Shown here one piece after another: positions 34,859 to 41,618 of a DNA stretch of 64,000 nt; the first letter of the stretch is position 1, and each line of letters begins with the position of its first letter. This DNA comes from Geopsychrobacter electrodiphilus DSM 16401 (GTDB taxonomy: Bacteria > Desulfobacterota > Desulfuromonadia > Desulfuromonadales > Geopsychrobacteraceae). Position numbers and translations under genes: made by a program. The stretch is from positions 620,001-684,000 of the forward strand of contig NZ_ARWE01000001.1 of the NCBI RefSeq assembly GCF_000384395.1, read 5' to 3'. The notes below the pieces were generated by a model. It did not search any database, had not been told where the DNA came from, and worked only from the letters and a program-made list of their open reading frames with translations.

Positions 34859-34874
34859 GTACGTAATAGCGTAC
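34859..34874. promoter_or_regulatory. Candidate operator of the YefM/YoeB-like pair
   Basis: GTACG-TAATAG-CGTAC is a perfect 5-bp-arm dyad starting 18 bases upstream of the antitoxin ATG. GTAC-centred half-sites are typical of YefM operators. Function is inferred from position. Confidence 0.5.
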
Positions 34875-35050
34875 GCCAAGAAAGTTGAATTGTCAATAGA
34901 ATAAGCCCTGCATAATGATGCTTGTAATTCCTGCATTCCGATAAGGATCCAACCACCAATCCTTCTATGAAGATAAACTTTACTCCGAGACCCTGCTTCG
35001 TTACTCAGACGAGAAGGGGTCATTGCTAACCCTTTGCGGCGGAGGTCATT

Positions 35051-35620
35051 ATGGGAATGCGAGTTGGATATGCGAGAGTCAGTAGTCTTGGCCAGAAGCT
35101 TGATGTGCAATTGGACAAGCTTTCAGATTGTGATCGGATTTATCACGAAAAGGCATCGGCCGGTTCAAAAAAGATTCGGATGGAACTTCAAAAGGTATTG
35201 GATTTCGTACGGGAGGAAGATGTCTTTGTCGTTACCAAACTAGATCGGCTAGCACGTTCCATGGTTGATCTATCTATCATCGTCCAGAGACTCGAAGAGA
35301 AGAATGTCGATCTAGTTGTCTTGGATCAAGGGATCGACACGACAACAATTTACGGTCGGCTGCAATTTAACATTTTGGCGTCTATTGGGGAGTTTGAGAG
35401 GGGATTGATTCGGGAACGCTCCCGAGAAGGAAGAGAGAAAGCAATTTCAAGAGGTGTGCAGTTTGGAGCAAAATCCAAGTTGAAAAAAGAAGAAGTTTGC
35501 CAGCTTGTCAGAGATTTTGAAGCTCCAGGGTGCAGTAAGGTTGAAATAGCCGAACACTATGGACTGAGCCGATCTTCAGTCTATAGGTTTCACAAAGAGC
35601 ATTGCAACGATCTGTGCTAA
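35051..35620 (+). CDS. Serine recombinase (resolvase/invertase family)
   Basis: A 189-residue site-specific recombinase. The catalytic domain begins MRVGYARVSS with the nucleophilic serine, and continues with FVVTKLDRLARSM, GRLQFNILASIGEFERGLIRERSREG (the arginines of the active site and E helix). The last 45 residues form a Hin-type helix-turn-helix (SKVEIAEHYGLSRSSVYRFH). ATG 35051 follows GGAGG. It lies between two toxin-antitoxin pairs and is followed at once by hairpin-repeat copy B. It may act on the island, a plasmid-derived segment, or an invertible site not seen here. Confidence 0.93.
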   Translation: MGMRVGYARVSSLGQKLDVQLDKLSDCDRIYHEKASAGSKKIRMELQKVLDFVREEDVFVVTKLDRLARSMVDLSIIVQRLEEKNVDLVVLDQGIDTTTIYGRLQFNILASIGEFERGLIRERSREGREKAISRGVQFGAKSKLKKEEVCQLVRDFEAPGCSKVEIAEHYGLSRSSVYRFHKEHCNDLC

Positions 35621-35686
35621 ATATAGCGCATTACGCGAAGAGCCCACGACATGGTAACAGTGGGCTCTTCGCGTGTTATTGATGGT
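35616..35686 (+). repeat. Hairpin-centred dispersed repeat, copy B
   Basis: AAATATAGCGCATT precedes a perfect 15-bp stem (arms 35633-35647 and 35660-35674) whose loop contains ATGGTAAC. The right flank is GTTATTGATGGTAA. It begins at the stop codon of the serine recombinase, so it may double as that gene's terminator. Confidence 0.75.
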
Positions 35687-35757
35687 AATCAATGGGATTC
35701 TGTCTTCAGATGGGAGCCTACTCTGCTCCATTGCTTCTGAACTTTGCTTGGCAAAAA

Positions 35758-35786
35758 TTGACAATTGGCAAGGTTTGCCATAGTCT
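35758..35786 (+). promoter_or_regulatory. Promoter and operator of the ParD/ParE-like pair
   Basis: A TTGACA -35 box at 35758-35763 is followed 17 bases later by TAGTCT at 35781-35786. The spacer holds the dyad TGGCAA-GGT-TTGCCA (35766-35780). A repressor bound there would block RNA polymerase directly, fitting autoregulation by ParD. Confidence 0.65.
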
Positions 35787-35817
35787 CTAGATGTGATCTT
35801 AAAAAGGAGAATACTCT

Positions 35818-36051
35818 ATGGCAACCATGAATATTTCGTTACCAGATCAGATGAAATCTTGGGTTGAAGAATGCGTGCAGAGCGGGCGCTATGCAAACGC
35901 ATCAGACTACGTGCGTGATCTGATCAGAAATGACCACCTTAAATTAGAGCAATTGCGCCAAGCTCTGATAGAGGGTGAGAGTTCTGGTCCCTCAACGGGG
36001 TTAGATATTAATGCCTTCATTGCCGATAAGAAAAAGTCACTCTCTCTATGA
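35818..36051 (+). CDS. ParD-like antitoxin, ribbon-helix-helix
   Basis: A 77-residue antitoxin of the ParD (CC2985) type. The N-terminal ribbon-helix-helix (MNISLPDQMKSWVEECVQSG) is followed by RYANASDYVRDLIRND, the family signature, then a C-terminal toxin-binding tail. AAGGAGA precedes the ATG. The toxin gene starts within its stop codon (ATGA), giving a 4-base overlap. Confidence 0.9.
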   Translation: MATMNISLPDQMKSWVEECVQSGRYANASDYVRDLIRNDHLKLEQLRQALIEGESSGPSTGLDINAFIADKKKSLSL

Positions 36052-36338
36052 GCCAGGTTGTTTTATCTCCGAAGGCCAAATCAGACCTCAGTGGTATTTG
36101 GGACTACACACTTGAGGAATGGGGTGTCGAGCAGGCTGAAAAGTATGTTCGTGAACTGTGGGCAGCACTGCAATCACAATCTCGCGATCATTCTACATCC
36201 ACCAATATCAGCGATGTGAGGGCAGGGTATAGAAAAATCAGATATGGCTCACACGTCATTTTTTTCAAACTTGTTGATGGTGGCATTGATGTGATCAGAA
36301 TACTGCATCAGCGAATGGATTTTGAACGTCATCTATAA
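36048..36338 (+). CDS. ParE-like toxin
   Basis: A 96-residue RelE/ParE-superfamily toxin (VVLSPKAKSDLSGIWDYTLEEWG, YRKIRYGSHVIFFKL, DVIRILHQRMDFERHL). In this superfamily ParE members inhibit DNA gyrase. The C-terminal RILHQRMD motif is standard. It overlaps the ParD-like gene by 4 bases. Length is normal, so the pair appears intact. Confidence 0.9.
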   Translation: MSQVVLSPKAKSDLSGIWDYTLEEWGVEQAEKYVRELWAALQSQSRDHSTSTNISDVRAGYRKIRYGSHVIFFKLVDGGIDVIRILHQRMDFERHL

Positions 36339-36691
36339 ACGTCTTAATATGTAGTAAGTTTTGCCCGGTCTGATTCCGGCAAGTCGGTATCAAATCACTA
36401 ATCAGTTCAAAGTGTCCTGGAAGTTGCTCCACCCAAAGCCAGAATATACTTACCCTTGCGATGGGCATATTCCTACATACCCTGATAAATCAGAAAACCC
36501 CAACCGGGTCGCCAAGCGGGCTTTCAATGCTCTATTTGTCGTTATTTTCGAAACTGGGGAAAATCGACCCACCTCGTGTCAATTCAAAGAAATCCCACGG
36601 CTTTATTTTCAAAAAAATCCAAGTTTTGACAAAGGTGTAGAAGCCCGCAATACTGAATCTATCTCAGTCTGGTCATGAAAGGGCATATCGC
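36339..36691. other. 353-bp intergenic stretch with a 66-bp repeat
   Basis: A 105-codon frame spans it but shows no domain, and part of its DNA (36419-36484) recurs in a different coding context at 38790, so I regard it as non-coding. The last 20 bases hold AAAGGG before the methyltransferase start. Confidence 0.5.
36419..36484 (+). repeat. 66-bp dispersed repeat, copy 1
   Basis: Runs from GGAAGTTGCTCCACCCAAAG to CTACATACCCTG. By eye it matches 38790-38855 at about three of four positions without gaps. Its end can fold as GGGCAT...ATACCC, paralleled by GGGCCT...AGGCCC in the second copy. Confidence 0.6.
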
Positions 36692-37570
36692 ATGGATATC
36701 ACACTTCTCGATGGTGGTCTGGGCCAAGAACTACTGGCACGTTCTGCAACAGCACCGACCGGACTCTGGTCAACTCAGTTCTTAATCGACCATCCCGATC
36801 TGGTGCGTGAGCTGCATGGCGATTATTTTTTGGCAGGTGCAGACATTGCCACCACCAATAGCTATGCGATTCTTCCAGATCGGCTGAGCCCTTTTGGTCT
36901 CGAACATCGCTTTGCTGAGCTCCACCGGCAGGCGTGCATTCTGGCGGTTTCGGCCAGAGACAAGCATGGTCAGGGGCTGGTCGCGGGATCAATGGGCCCG
37001 ACAGGTCGGTCCTATCGCCCTGATCTTGCCCCTTCAATCGAGGAGGGCGCGGCGCTATATGCTGAAATTGCCTCCATCCAAGAGCCTTATGTCGATATAT
37101 TTCTTTGTGAAACCATGTCATCTGTGGCGCAGGCCCGTGGGGCGGTGATGGGAGCAAACTCCGGCAGGAGGCCCGTTTGGCTTGCGATCAGTGTCGATGA
37201 CGAGGATGGCACGAAGCTCCGATCTGGAGAGTCGATCACAGAGATATTGCCGCTGATCTCAGAATTTAATCTCGCAGCATTGCTGATTAACTGCTCGCCC
37301 CCCGAGGCTGTCAGCCAGGCGCTCCCCGTGTTGGCTGGGCAGGGCATTCCGGTGGGTGCTTATGCAAATGGATTTGTGGAAATTGCGCCCGAATACTTAA
37401 AAGAGGGCGCGACTGTAGATCTCTTGCAAGCCCGCACCAACCTGGGGCCAGAGATTTATGCTGACTTTGCCGAGGACTGGATAAAGCACGGTGCCAGGAT
37501 TATCGGGGGATGTTGCGAGATTGGTCCAGCTCACATTGAGGAGTTGGCAAAACGGTTGAAACCCGGCTAA
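36692..37570 (+). CDS. Homocysteine S-methyltransferase family protein
   Basis: A 292-residue TIM-barrel protein of the zinc-dependent homocysteine methyltransferase family (LLDGGLGQELLAR, GADIATTNSYA, AGSMGPTGRSYRPD). The zinc ligands are present: Cys in LINCSPPE and the pair in GGCCEIGP near the C-terminus. Family members methylate homocysteine or similar thiols or selenols from S-methylmethionine or betaine-like donors; the true donor here is unknown. It stands alone between repeats, oriented with the preceding toxin-antitoxin pair, and looks acquired. Confidence 0.85.
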   Translation: MDITLLDGGLGQELLARSATAPTGLWSTQFLIDHPDLVRELHGDYFLAGADIATTNSYAILPDRLSPFGLEHRFAELHRQACILAVSARDKHGQGLVAGSMGPTGRSYRPDLAPSIEEGAALYAEIASIQEPYVDIFLCETMSSVAQARGAVMGANSGRRPVWLAISVDDEDGTKLRSGESITEILPLISEFNLAALLINCSPPEAVSQALPVLAGQGIPVGAYANGFVEIAPEYLKEGATVDLLQARTNLGPEIYADFAEDWIKHGARIIGGCCEIGPAHIEELAKRLKPG

Positions 37571-37595
37571 AAAAGGAAAATATCAATTCGATCCC

Positions 37596-37613
37596 GTCTT
37601 GGACTTTGGTCCA
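37596..37613 (+). repeat. Dispersed 18-bp repeat, copy 2
   Basis: GTCTTGGACTTTGGTCCA, two to four differences from the copies at 34169 and 41130. It is followed by CATT as in the 34169 copy. Confidence 0.5.
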
Positions 37614-37680
37614 CATTAATTCCGTGGCCCGAAACTGACTATCGACCTGCCATTCCAAGAAATTCTGGTATCAGAGACAA

Positions 37681-37758
37681 AGTGTTTGATAAATAGCGCA
37701 ATGCGAGAAAGGCCCACGATATTGTAACCGTGGGCCTTTGGTGCTCTATGGGTGGTGA
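37681..37758 (+). repeat. Hairpin-centred dispersed repeat, copy C
   Basis: AGTGTTTGATAAATAGCGCA then ATGCGAGAA, a perfect 11-bp stem AAAGGCCCACG/CGTGGGCCTTT (37708-37739) with loop ATATTGTAAC, and the right flank GGTGCTCTATGGGTGGTGA. The left flank matches copy D almost base for base over about 35 positions. Confidence 0.75.
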
Positions 37759-37951
37759 CAAATAGTAATGGCCCCCCACTTTGGACGGAACATTTTCACA
37801 GCTCATGACTGCGACAAACGGGAGACCCGGTCAGCTCTCATCCTGGGTCATGATTAATCCCTCGCAGCAGACTGCGAGGCATCCACAGCCAGCAACTATT
37901 GCAAAAATACGCTGCAAGCTGCTGGGAATAAACCCATCTTTTTGATTAAAC

Positions 37952-38536
37952 TTAACCCCGCTTGATTAAAATATCCTTCAATAATCGTTTCGGCACAAAG
38001 TGCTCCTGATTTTCATTTCGATAATATTTCACATCCCCTGCAAACGGCACTATTTGCACCTGTTCCACCGGAAATCCGAACGCCACCGCATAAATAATTT
38101 CATATTGCTCAGGAATCTCGAGCAATTTCACAAGCATGTTTTTATCCAGGTTGCCGATCATGCATGAGCCGATCCCCTCTGCTGCCGCGCATATGCACAT
38201 ATTCTGCATGGCCAGCCCGGCATCCACTTCTCGATAGGTCTGTTTAACTTCTGTATTGCCTAAAACGACAATGTAGGCAACAGGACGTTCTACGTTTACA
38301 GGTCCATTCCAGTCAGGTAGATAGCCGGCCCAGCGCATATGCTTATGCACTTCCGTAACCATCTCTTCTTTACTAACGGTAATGTAACTGAGTGGTTGCA
38401 GATTGGCCGCACTCTGGCTCATTCGCGCCGCATCCACCAGCGCGACCAAAAAATCCTCGGATATTTTCCGTCCAAAATCAAACCGACGGTAGGAACGGTT
38501 TTTCTCAATCAATGGTTTCAGATCTTTCATTCTCAT
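37952..38536 (-). CDS. Nitroreductase-family flavoprotein
   Basis: A 194-residue FMN-dependent nitroreductase-like protein. Seen are EKNRSYRRFDFGRKIS (FMN phosphate-binding arginines), ARMSQSAANLQPLSYITV, DAGLAMQNMCICAAAEGIGSCMIG and YAVAFGFPVEQ. Length fits the family. A GGAG lies upstream of the ATG at 38536, with a second in-frame ATG two codons on. The physiological substrate is unknown. It is convergent with the homocysteine methyltransferase gene and flanked by hairpin repeats C and D. Confidence 0.88.
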   Translation of the reverse strand: MRMKDLKPLIEKNRSYRRFDFGRKISEDFLVALVDAARMSQSAANLQPLSYITVSKEEMVTEVHKHMRWAGYLPDWNGPVNVERPVAYIVVLGNTEVKQTYREVDAGLAMQNMCICAAAEGIGSCMIGNLDKNMLVKLLEIPEQYEIIYAVAFGFPVEQVQIVPFAGDVKYYRNENQEHFVPKRLLKDILIKRG

Positions 38537-38789
38537 ATTTCACTCCACGTAAAAATAGTCGACTCTATCCACGATAATACGGCTGCGATTGAGTGCCCCA
38601 TCTGCAAAAGAATTGGTTCAGCGTAGCTTGGTGCCGATAGCATGCTCAAGAAGGTCTTTTGTCAACAGCTTATAAAATGATCTATTTGCAGGGTGAGCAG
38701 CAAGTGGGCTTTGTTAAAAAAACTGATTTATTGAACGTTGCTCGGGGCAAGAGTAACATCTGGAGTATCGACCGGTCGAAAAATGTTTC

Positions 38790-38855
38790 GGAAGTTGGTT
38801 CACCCAAAATCAGGATATGTTGCCCCATGCAAAGGGCCTATTCGCACAGGCCCTG
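38790..38855 (+). repeat. 66-bp dispersed repeat, copy 2
   Basis: Runs from GGAAGTTGGTTCACCCAAAA to CGCACAGGCCCTG and aligns without gaps to 36419-36484. It lies 15 bases upstream of hairpin-repeat copy D. Confidence 0.6.
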
Positions 38856-38869
38856 CATCCCGAGACAGA

Positions 38870-38946
38870 GTGTTCTATAAATAGCGCAATACGAGAAGGG
38901 CCCACGATCTGGTAATCGTGGGCCCTTCCTGTTTTACTGATGGTGG
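38870..38946 (+). repeat. Hairpin-centred dispersed repeat, copy D
   Basis: AGTGTTCTATAAATAGCGCA then ATACGA, a perfect 13-bp stem GAAGGGCCCACGA/TCGTGGGCCCTTC (38895-38928) with loop TCTGGTAA, and CTGTTTTACTGATGGTGG. It is the best-preserved copy together with C. Confidence 0.78.
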
Positions 38947-38954
38947 AATTCCGA

Positions 38955-39641
38955 TCAGTCTTTCGGCGCATCGATCGACAGGGCCAAAACTCGGCTGAGT
39001 TCGCTCAGACCCATACCAGATTCCTGCTGCCACTGGTTGTAGGCCTGCTGAACCTTACGGCGGGCTGCCTTTCCAGTCGGCGGTTTGTCGATGACTCCGG
39101 CCTGAATCAGGGCATGGACCCCGTCACGCGAGAGAACAAAGCCGTCCTTACCGATAACGCGCAGAAAGTATTGGGCAGTCATGCCGCCGAGCCGTGCGCC
39201 GTGCTTGCCCAGATAATCAAGCAGGCCAATAAAATCCTGTGTCGACCAGTCGGCGATAAACCGACCGAAACTGCCGTGTTCTTTGCGGGTCTCAATAATC
39301 ATCACAGCGTTGTGTGGAACGGTAAGAATTTTCTGCCGGTTTCTGACAATCCGCGTGTCTGCGCAGATCGCATCCTCGTCATCCGGTGACATGAAGGCAC
39401 AGCGGCCGACATCGAAACCCCAGAAAGTTTCCTCAAAACCAGCCCATTTATGCTCGACAATCTTCCAGACGAACCCCGCCTTAAAAACCGCTTTGGTCAT
39501 TTCAGCCAGGTAGCGGTTGTCGCTTATATCCGCGAGCTGTTGCGGACTTTTAATATTCCCCGTCAGCAACTGGCGCAGGACAACTTCACCTCCTTTACGT
39601 GCAGCTGCACGCTGATAGATCTGCTGAAACGCTTGCATCAC
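38955..39641 (-). CDS. DNA-3-methyladenine glycosylase I-like protein
   Basis: A 228-residue protein resembling Tag-type glycosylases of the helix-hairpin-helix superfamily: KAVFKAGFVWKIVEHKWAGFEETFWGFD in the first half, then HNAVMIIETRKEHGSFGRFIADW and LGGMTAQYFLRVIGKDGFVLSRDGVHALI. These fit removal of 3-methyladenine from DNA. I do not see the full zinc site of E. coli Tag, so substrate preference is uncertain. Its 3' end abuts hairpin-repeat D. A GGAGAC lies upstream of the ATG. Confidence 0.65.
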   Translation of the reverse strand: MMQAFQQIYQRAAARKGGEVVLRQLLTGNIKSPQQLADISDNRYLAEMTKAVFKAGFVWKIVEHKWAGFEETFWGFDVGRCAFMSPDDEDAICADTRIVRNRQKILTVPHNAVMIIETRKEHGSFGRFIADWSTQDFIGLLDYLGKHGARLGGMTAQYFLRVIGKDGFVLSRDGVHALIQAGVIDKPPTGKAARRKVQQAYNQWQQESGMGLSELSRVLALSIDAPKD

Positions 39642-39983
39642 TGTCTCCTGAGGGTGCGTGGCCCCGGACTAAGGTTCATGATCCTTGATAGTATTTTTGT
39701 ACCATCCCGGTCGCATTGATTACAATTTCTGACGCTCTCAAACCTTATTAACACCCAGCGTACAAATCGATATGACAAGTGTTGGGTGCCTGAAATATCC
39801 AGCAATAATATTGCTGCCCACGAAGTGGTCACCGTGAGGTTTCAGAGTATTTAATGCGCTAAGAACTGGAACATACTTATCTCGCGCGAACTGACCTGAT
39901 CTGGTCAGGCTTACGCAATAAGAACGCCGCCTCGGCATAGGTCGTGGCGGCGTTCTGTGTTTTTTGGGTGCAATTTTAATTAA
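39642..39983. other. 342-bp intergenic stretch with a hairpin
   Basis: No gene. The right third contains a strong hairpin at 39921-39956 described separately; the rest shows nothing recognisable. Confidence 0.45.
39921..39965. terminator. Hairpin after mscS, possibly a diverged hairpin repeat
   Basis: AGAACGCCGCC and GGCGGCGTTCT pair over 11 bases around a 14-base loop; GTGTTTTTT follows on the plus strand. The left flank ACGCAATA resembles GCGCAATACGAGAA of repeat copy D. It lies just beyond the 3' end of mscS on the minus strand. Confidence 0.55.
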
Positions 39984-40958
39984 TCAGGCTCGATACGAGT
40001 CGCCAGAGTCCGGGCCGTTCGGGCGGGGCCACTTTGTCCCCTCTGCTGTATCTGTAGCTGCGGCCGGGGGTGCCGGTTGATCTGTCCCGTTCAGCGCTCC
40101 AGCGAGATCGACCTGGTAGCGATGCGGGGGTATCTTGAGCAAGCGAAGCTTTTCGGCCAGGCCGGTTCGCATTTCGCTCGCCAGCATCCAGGCATCGCCA
40201 GGCGAATCAGCCCAGGCCGCCAACCAGCAGCGTATTCCTTCCTTTTCCAGACCCATGACCCAAAAACTCGGGTCCTCATAAGGGGCAAAGTGGGGGCAAC
40301 CGTTCGCAACCTGCAGCGCATTGGCTTTGACTTCAGCGAGATCTGCATCCGGAGCGACCCAGAATTCGATGTGACTCCAGCGATAGTTGTCACTGAGGGT
40401 CAAACTGAGGAACTCCTTGGAAAGCATATCGGCGTTGGGAATCACGTAACGTTGCCAGTCCCATGTCTTGATGATGGTATAGATCGGTGTAATATCCTCT
40501 ATGGTTCCGTAAATATGGTCAATTTCGACCGTATCGCCGATGCGCAGGTGGCGTGAAAAGGTGATGACAATACCGGCAATCAGGTTTTCGATGAAGGGAC
40601 GTGCGGCAATACCTATAACCACACCGGAAGATGCGATAAGTAGAGAAAACATGGCGGCGGGGATTTTGTCGAGAAAATGGAGACTGATAGGCAAGGCGAC
40701 GAGTAGCACGACGGTCAACGTGATAATATGACGGATAATGGTAAAACGGAAACGAACACTCTTGGTGCGATTTTCCTGTGCTTTTTTCAGTGGTTTGTTC
40801 TGCGGAGAGCTGGTAGGCACTGCGTGCTGGTAGTTGTTCTCTTTGATGTCAATATGACGCTTTTTCTCAACCCTCCTGAGTAGCCAACGGAGTGAGAAAA
40901 GCAGAGCCAGTCCTGCTGTTATCAGGGCGATTATGCTGAGGTATTCACTAACTGCCAT
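39984..40958 (-). CDS. Small-conductance mechanosensitive channel family protein
   Basis: A 324-residue inner-membrane protein of the MscS family. There are three hydrophobic segments; the pore-lining one is MFSLLIASSGVVIGIAARPFIENLIAGIVI, followed by the beta domain RHLRIGDTVEIDHIYGTIEDITPIYTIIKTWDWQRYVIPNADML in shortened form. The C-terminal domain and a Pro/Ala-rich tail complete it. Members release solutes at low osmolarity. Family membership is clear; the conductance class is not. Confidence 0.88.
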   Translation of the reverse strand: MAVSEYLSIIALITAGLALLFSLRWLLRRVEKKRHIDIKENNYQHAVPTSSPQNKPLKKAQENRTKSVRFRFTIIRHIITLTVVLLVALPISLHFLDKIPAAMFSLLIASSGVVIGIAARPFIENLIAGIVITFSRHLRIGDTVEIDHIYGTIEDITPIYTIIKTWDWQRYVIPNADMLSKEFLSLTLSDNYRWSHIEFWVAPDADLAEVKANALQVANGCPHFAPYEDPSFWVMGLEKEGIRCWLAAWADSPGDAWMLASEMRTGLAEKLRLLKIPPHRYQVDLAGALNGTDQPAPPAAATDTAEGTKWPRPNGPDSGDSYRA

Positions 40959-41618
40959 AATGGTCCCTCACAAAATCTGCAGATAAAAACACTTCCATTC
41001 TGGCCAAAAGTAGCATGACGGCATGTTCTGCCGGAAAATATTTTTGAGGTTGGTTGTATTGGAATCTGATAGACGATGAGTTAAAAGCCGATTTTCGTCT
41101 TAGAAGTCGAAAGTTTTGGCAGTAGGGACGTCTTGGATTTTGTGCCAAGGTGCTTTCAGGATCAAAAAACTGAGGGTTCTGGGAATACTGAATACCCTGC
41201 ATTCAAGTACACAATATTCAAAAATAATATAAGCAGCGACCACCTTTTCGCAACTATTGAAAACAAAAAGTCGGTCAGGGATAAGTTCCAGGAAATTCAG
41301 TTAGTGCTGCAGAATGCGAGGATCTTCTTAGCTATGTCAGCATTGTTTAACGGTTATGAGCCCATAAATATTCTTGGTCCGGAGCTTAGGTTGTCTTATT
41401 TCTTCGATTGATCAGGTCTGGCAGCCGGAAATTATCTGTCCGACGATTGGCAGAAAAGTAATTTCTTATAGATTAACGCTAAAGATGCTTACGTTGGAAA
41501 CATATATTATTTCTAATCTGAGATAATTTAATTTATAATGCTAAGCCTCTGATGCTATGTGCAAACATTTGTGTGTATAAATGTCCTCCGTATGCGACAA
41601 AAGGAAATGTAATTTTCT
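40959..41618. other. 660-bp intergenic stretch
   Basis: No convincing gene. It holds the third copy of the 18-bp repeat at 41130-41147; a 92-codon frame starting within that repeat has no recognised domain. The last 150 bases are strongly AT-rich and probably contain the promoter of the hybrid kinase. Confidence 0.45.
41130..41147 (+). repeat. Dispersed 18-bp repeat, copy 3
   Basis: GTCTTGGATTTTGTGCCA, one base different from copy 1 at 34169. Weak similarity to copy 1 continues downstream (TGCTTTCAGGATCAAAAAAC against TGTTTTTGAGTTAAAAATC). Confidence 0.6.

Larger units (their letters stand above)
37571..37951. other. 381-bp intergenic stretch with two repeats
   Basis: No gene. It contains copy 2 of the 18-bp repeat at 37596-37613 and hairpin-repeat copy C at 37681-37758. 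The remaining 190 bases before the convergent nitroreductase gene show nothing recognisable. Confidence 0.5.
38537..38954. other. 418-bp intergenic stretch with repeat copies
   Basis: No gene is supported. It holds the second copy of the 66-bp repeat and then hairpin-repeat copy D, which ends beside the 3' end of the Tag-like gene. Confidence 0.5.

Noticed and set aside
36361-36678. 105-codon open frame after the ParE-like gene
   Set aside because: Part of its DNA is a dispersed repeat that recurs at 38790 without a matching reading frame, and no domain is seen.
35616-38946. Integron attC sites for the hairpin repeats
   Set aside because: Direct repeats in one orientation around toxin-antitoxin and solitary genes suggest a cassette array, but I find no RYYYAAC/GTTRRRY core boxes at the ends of copies A-E and no integron integrase in the window.
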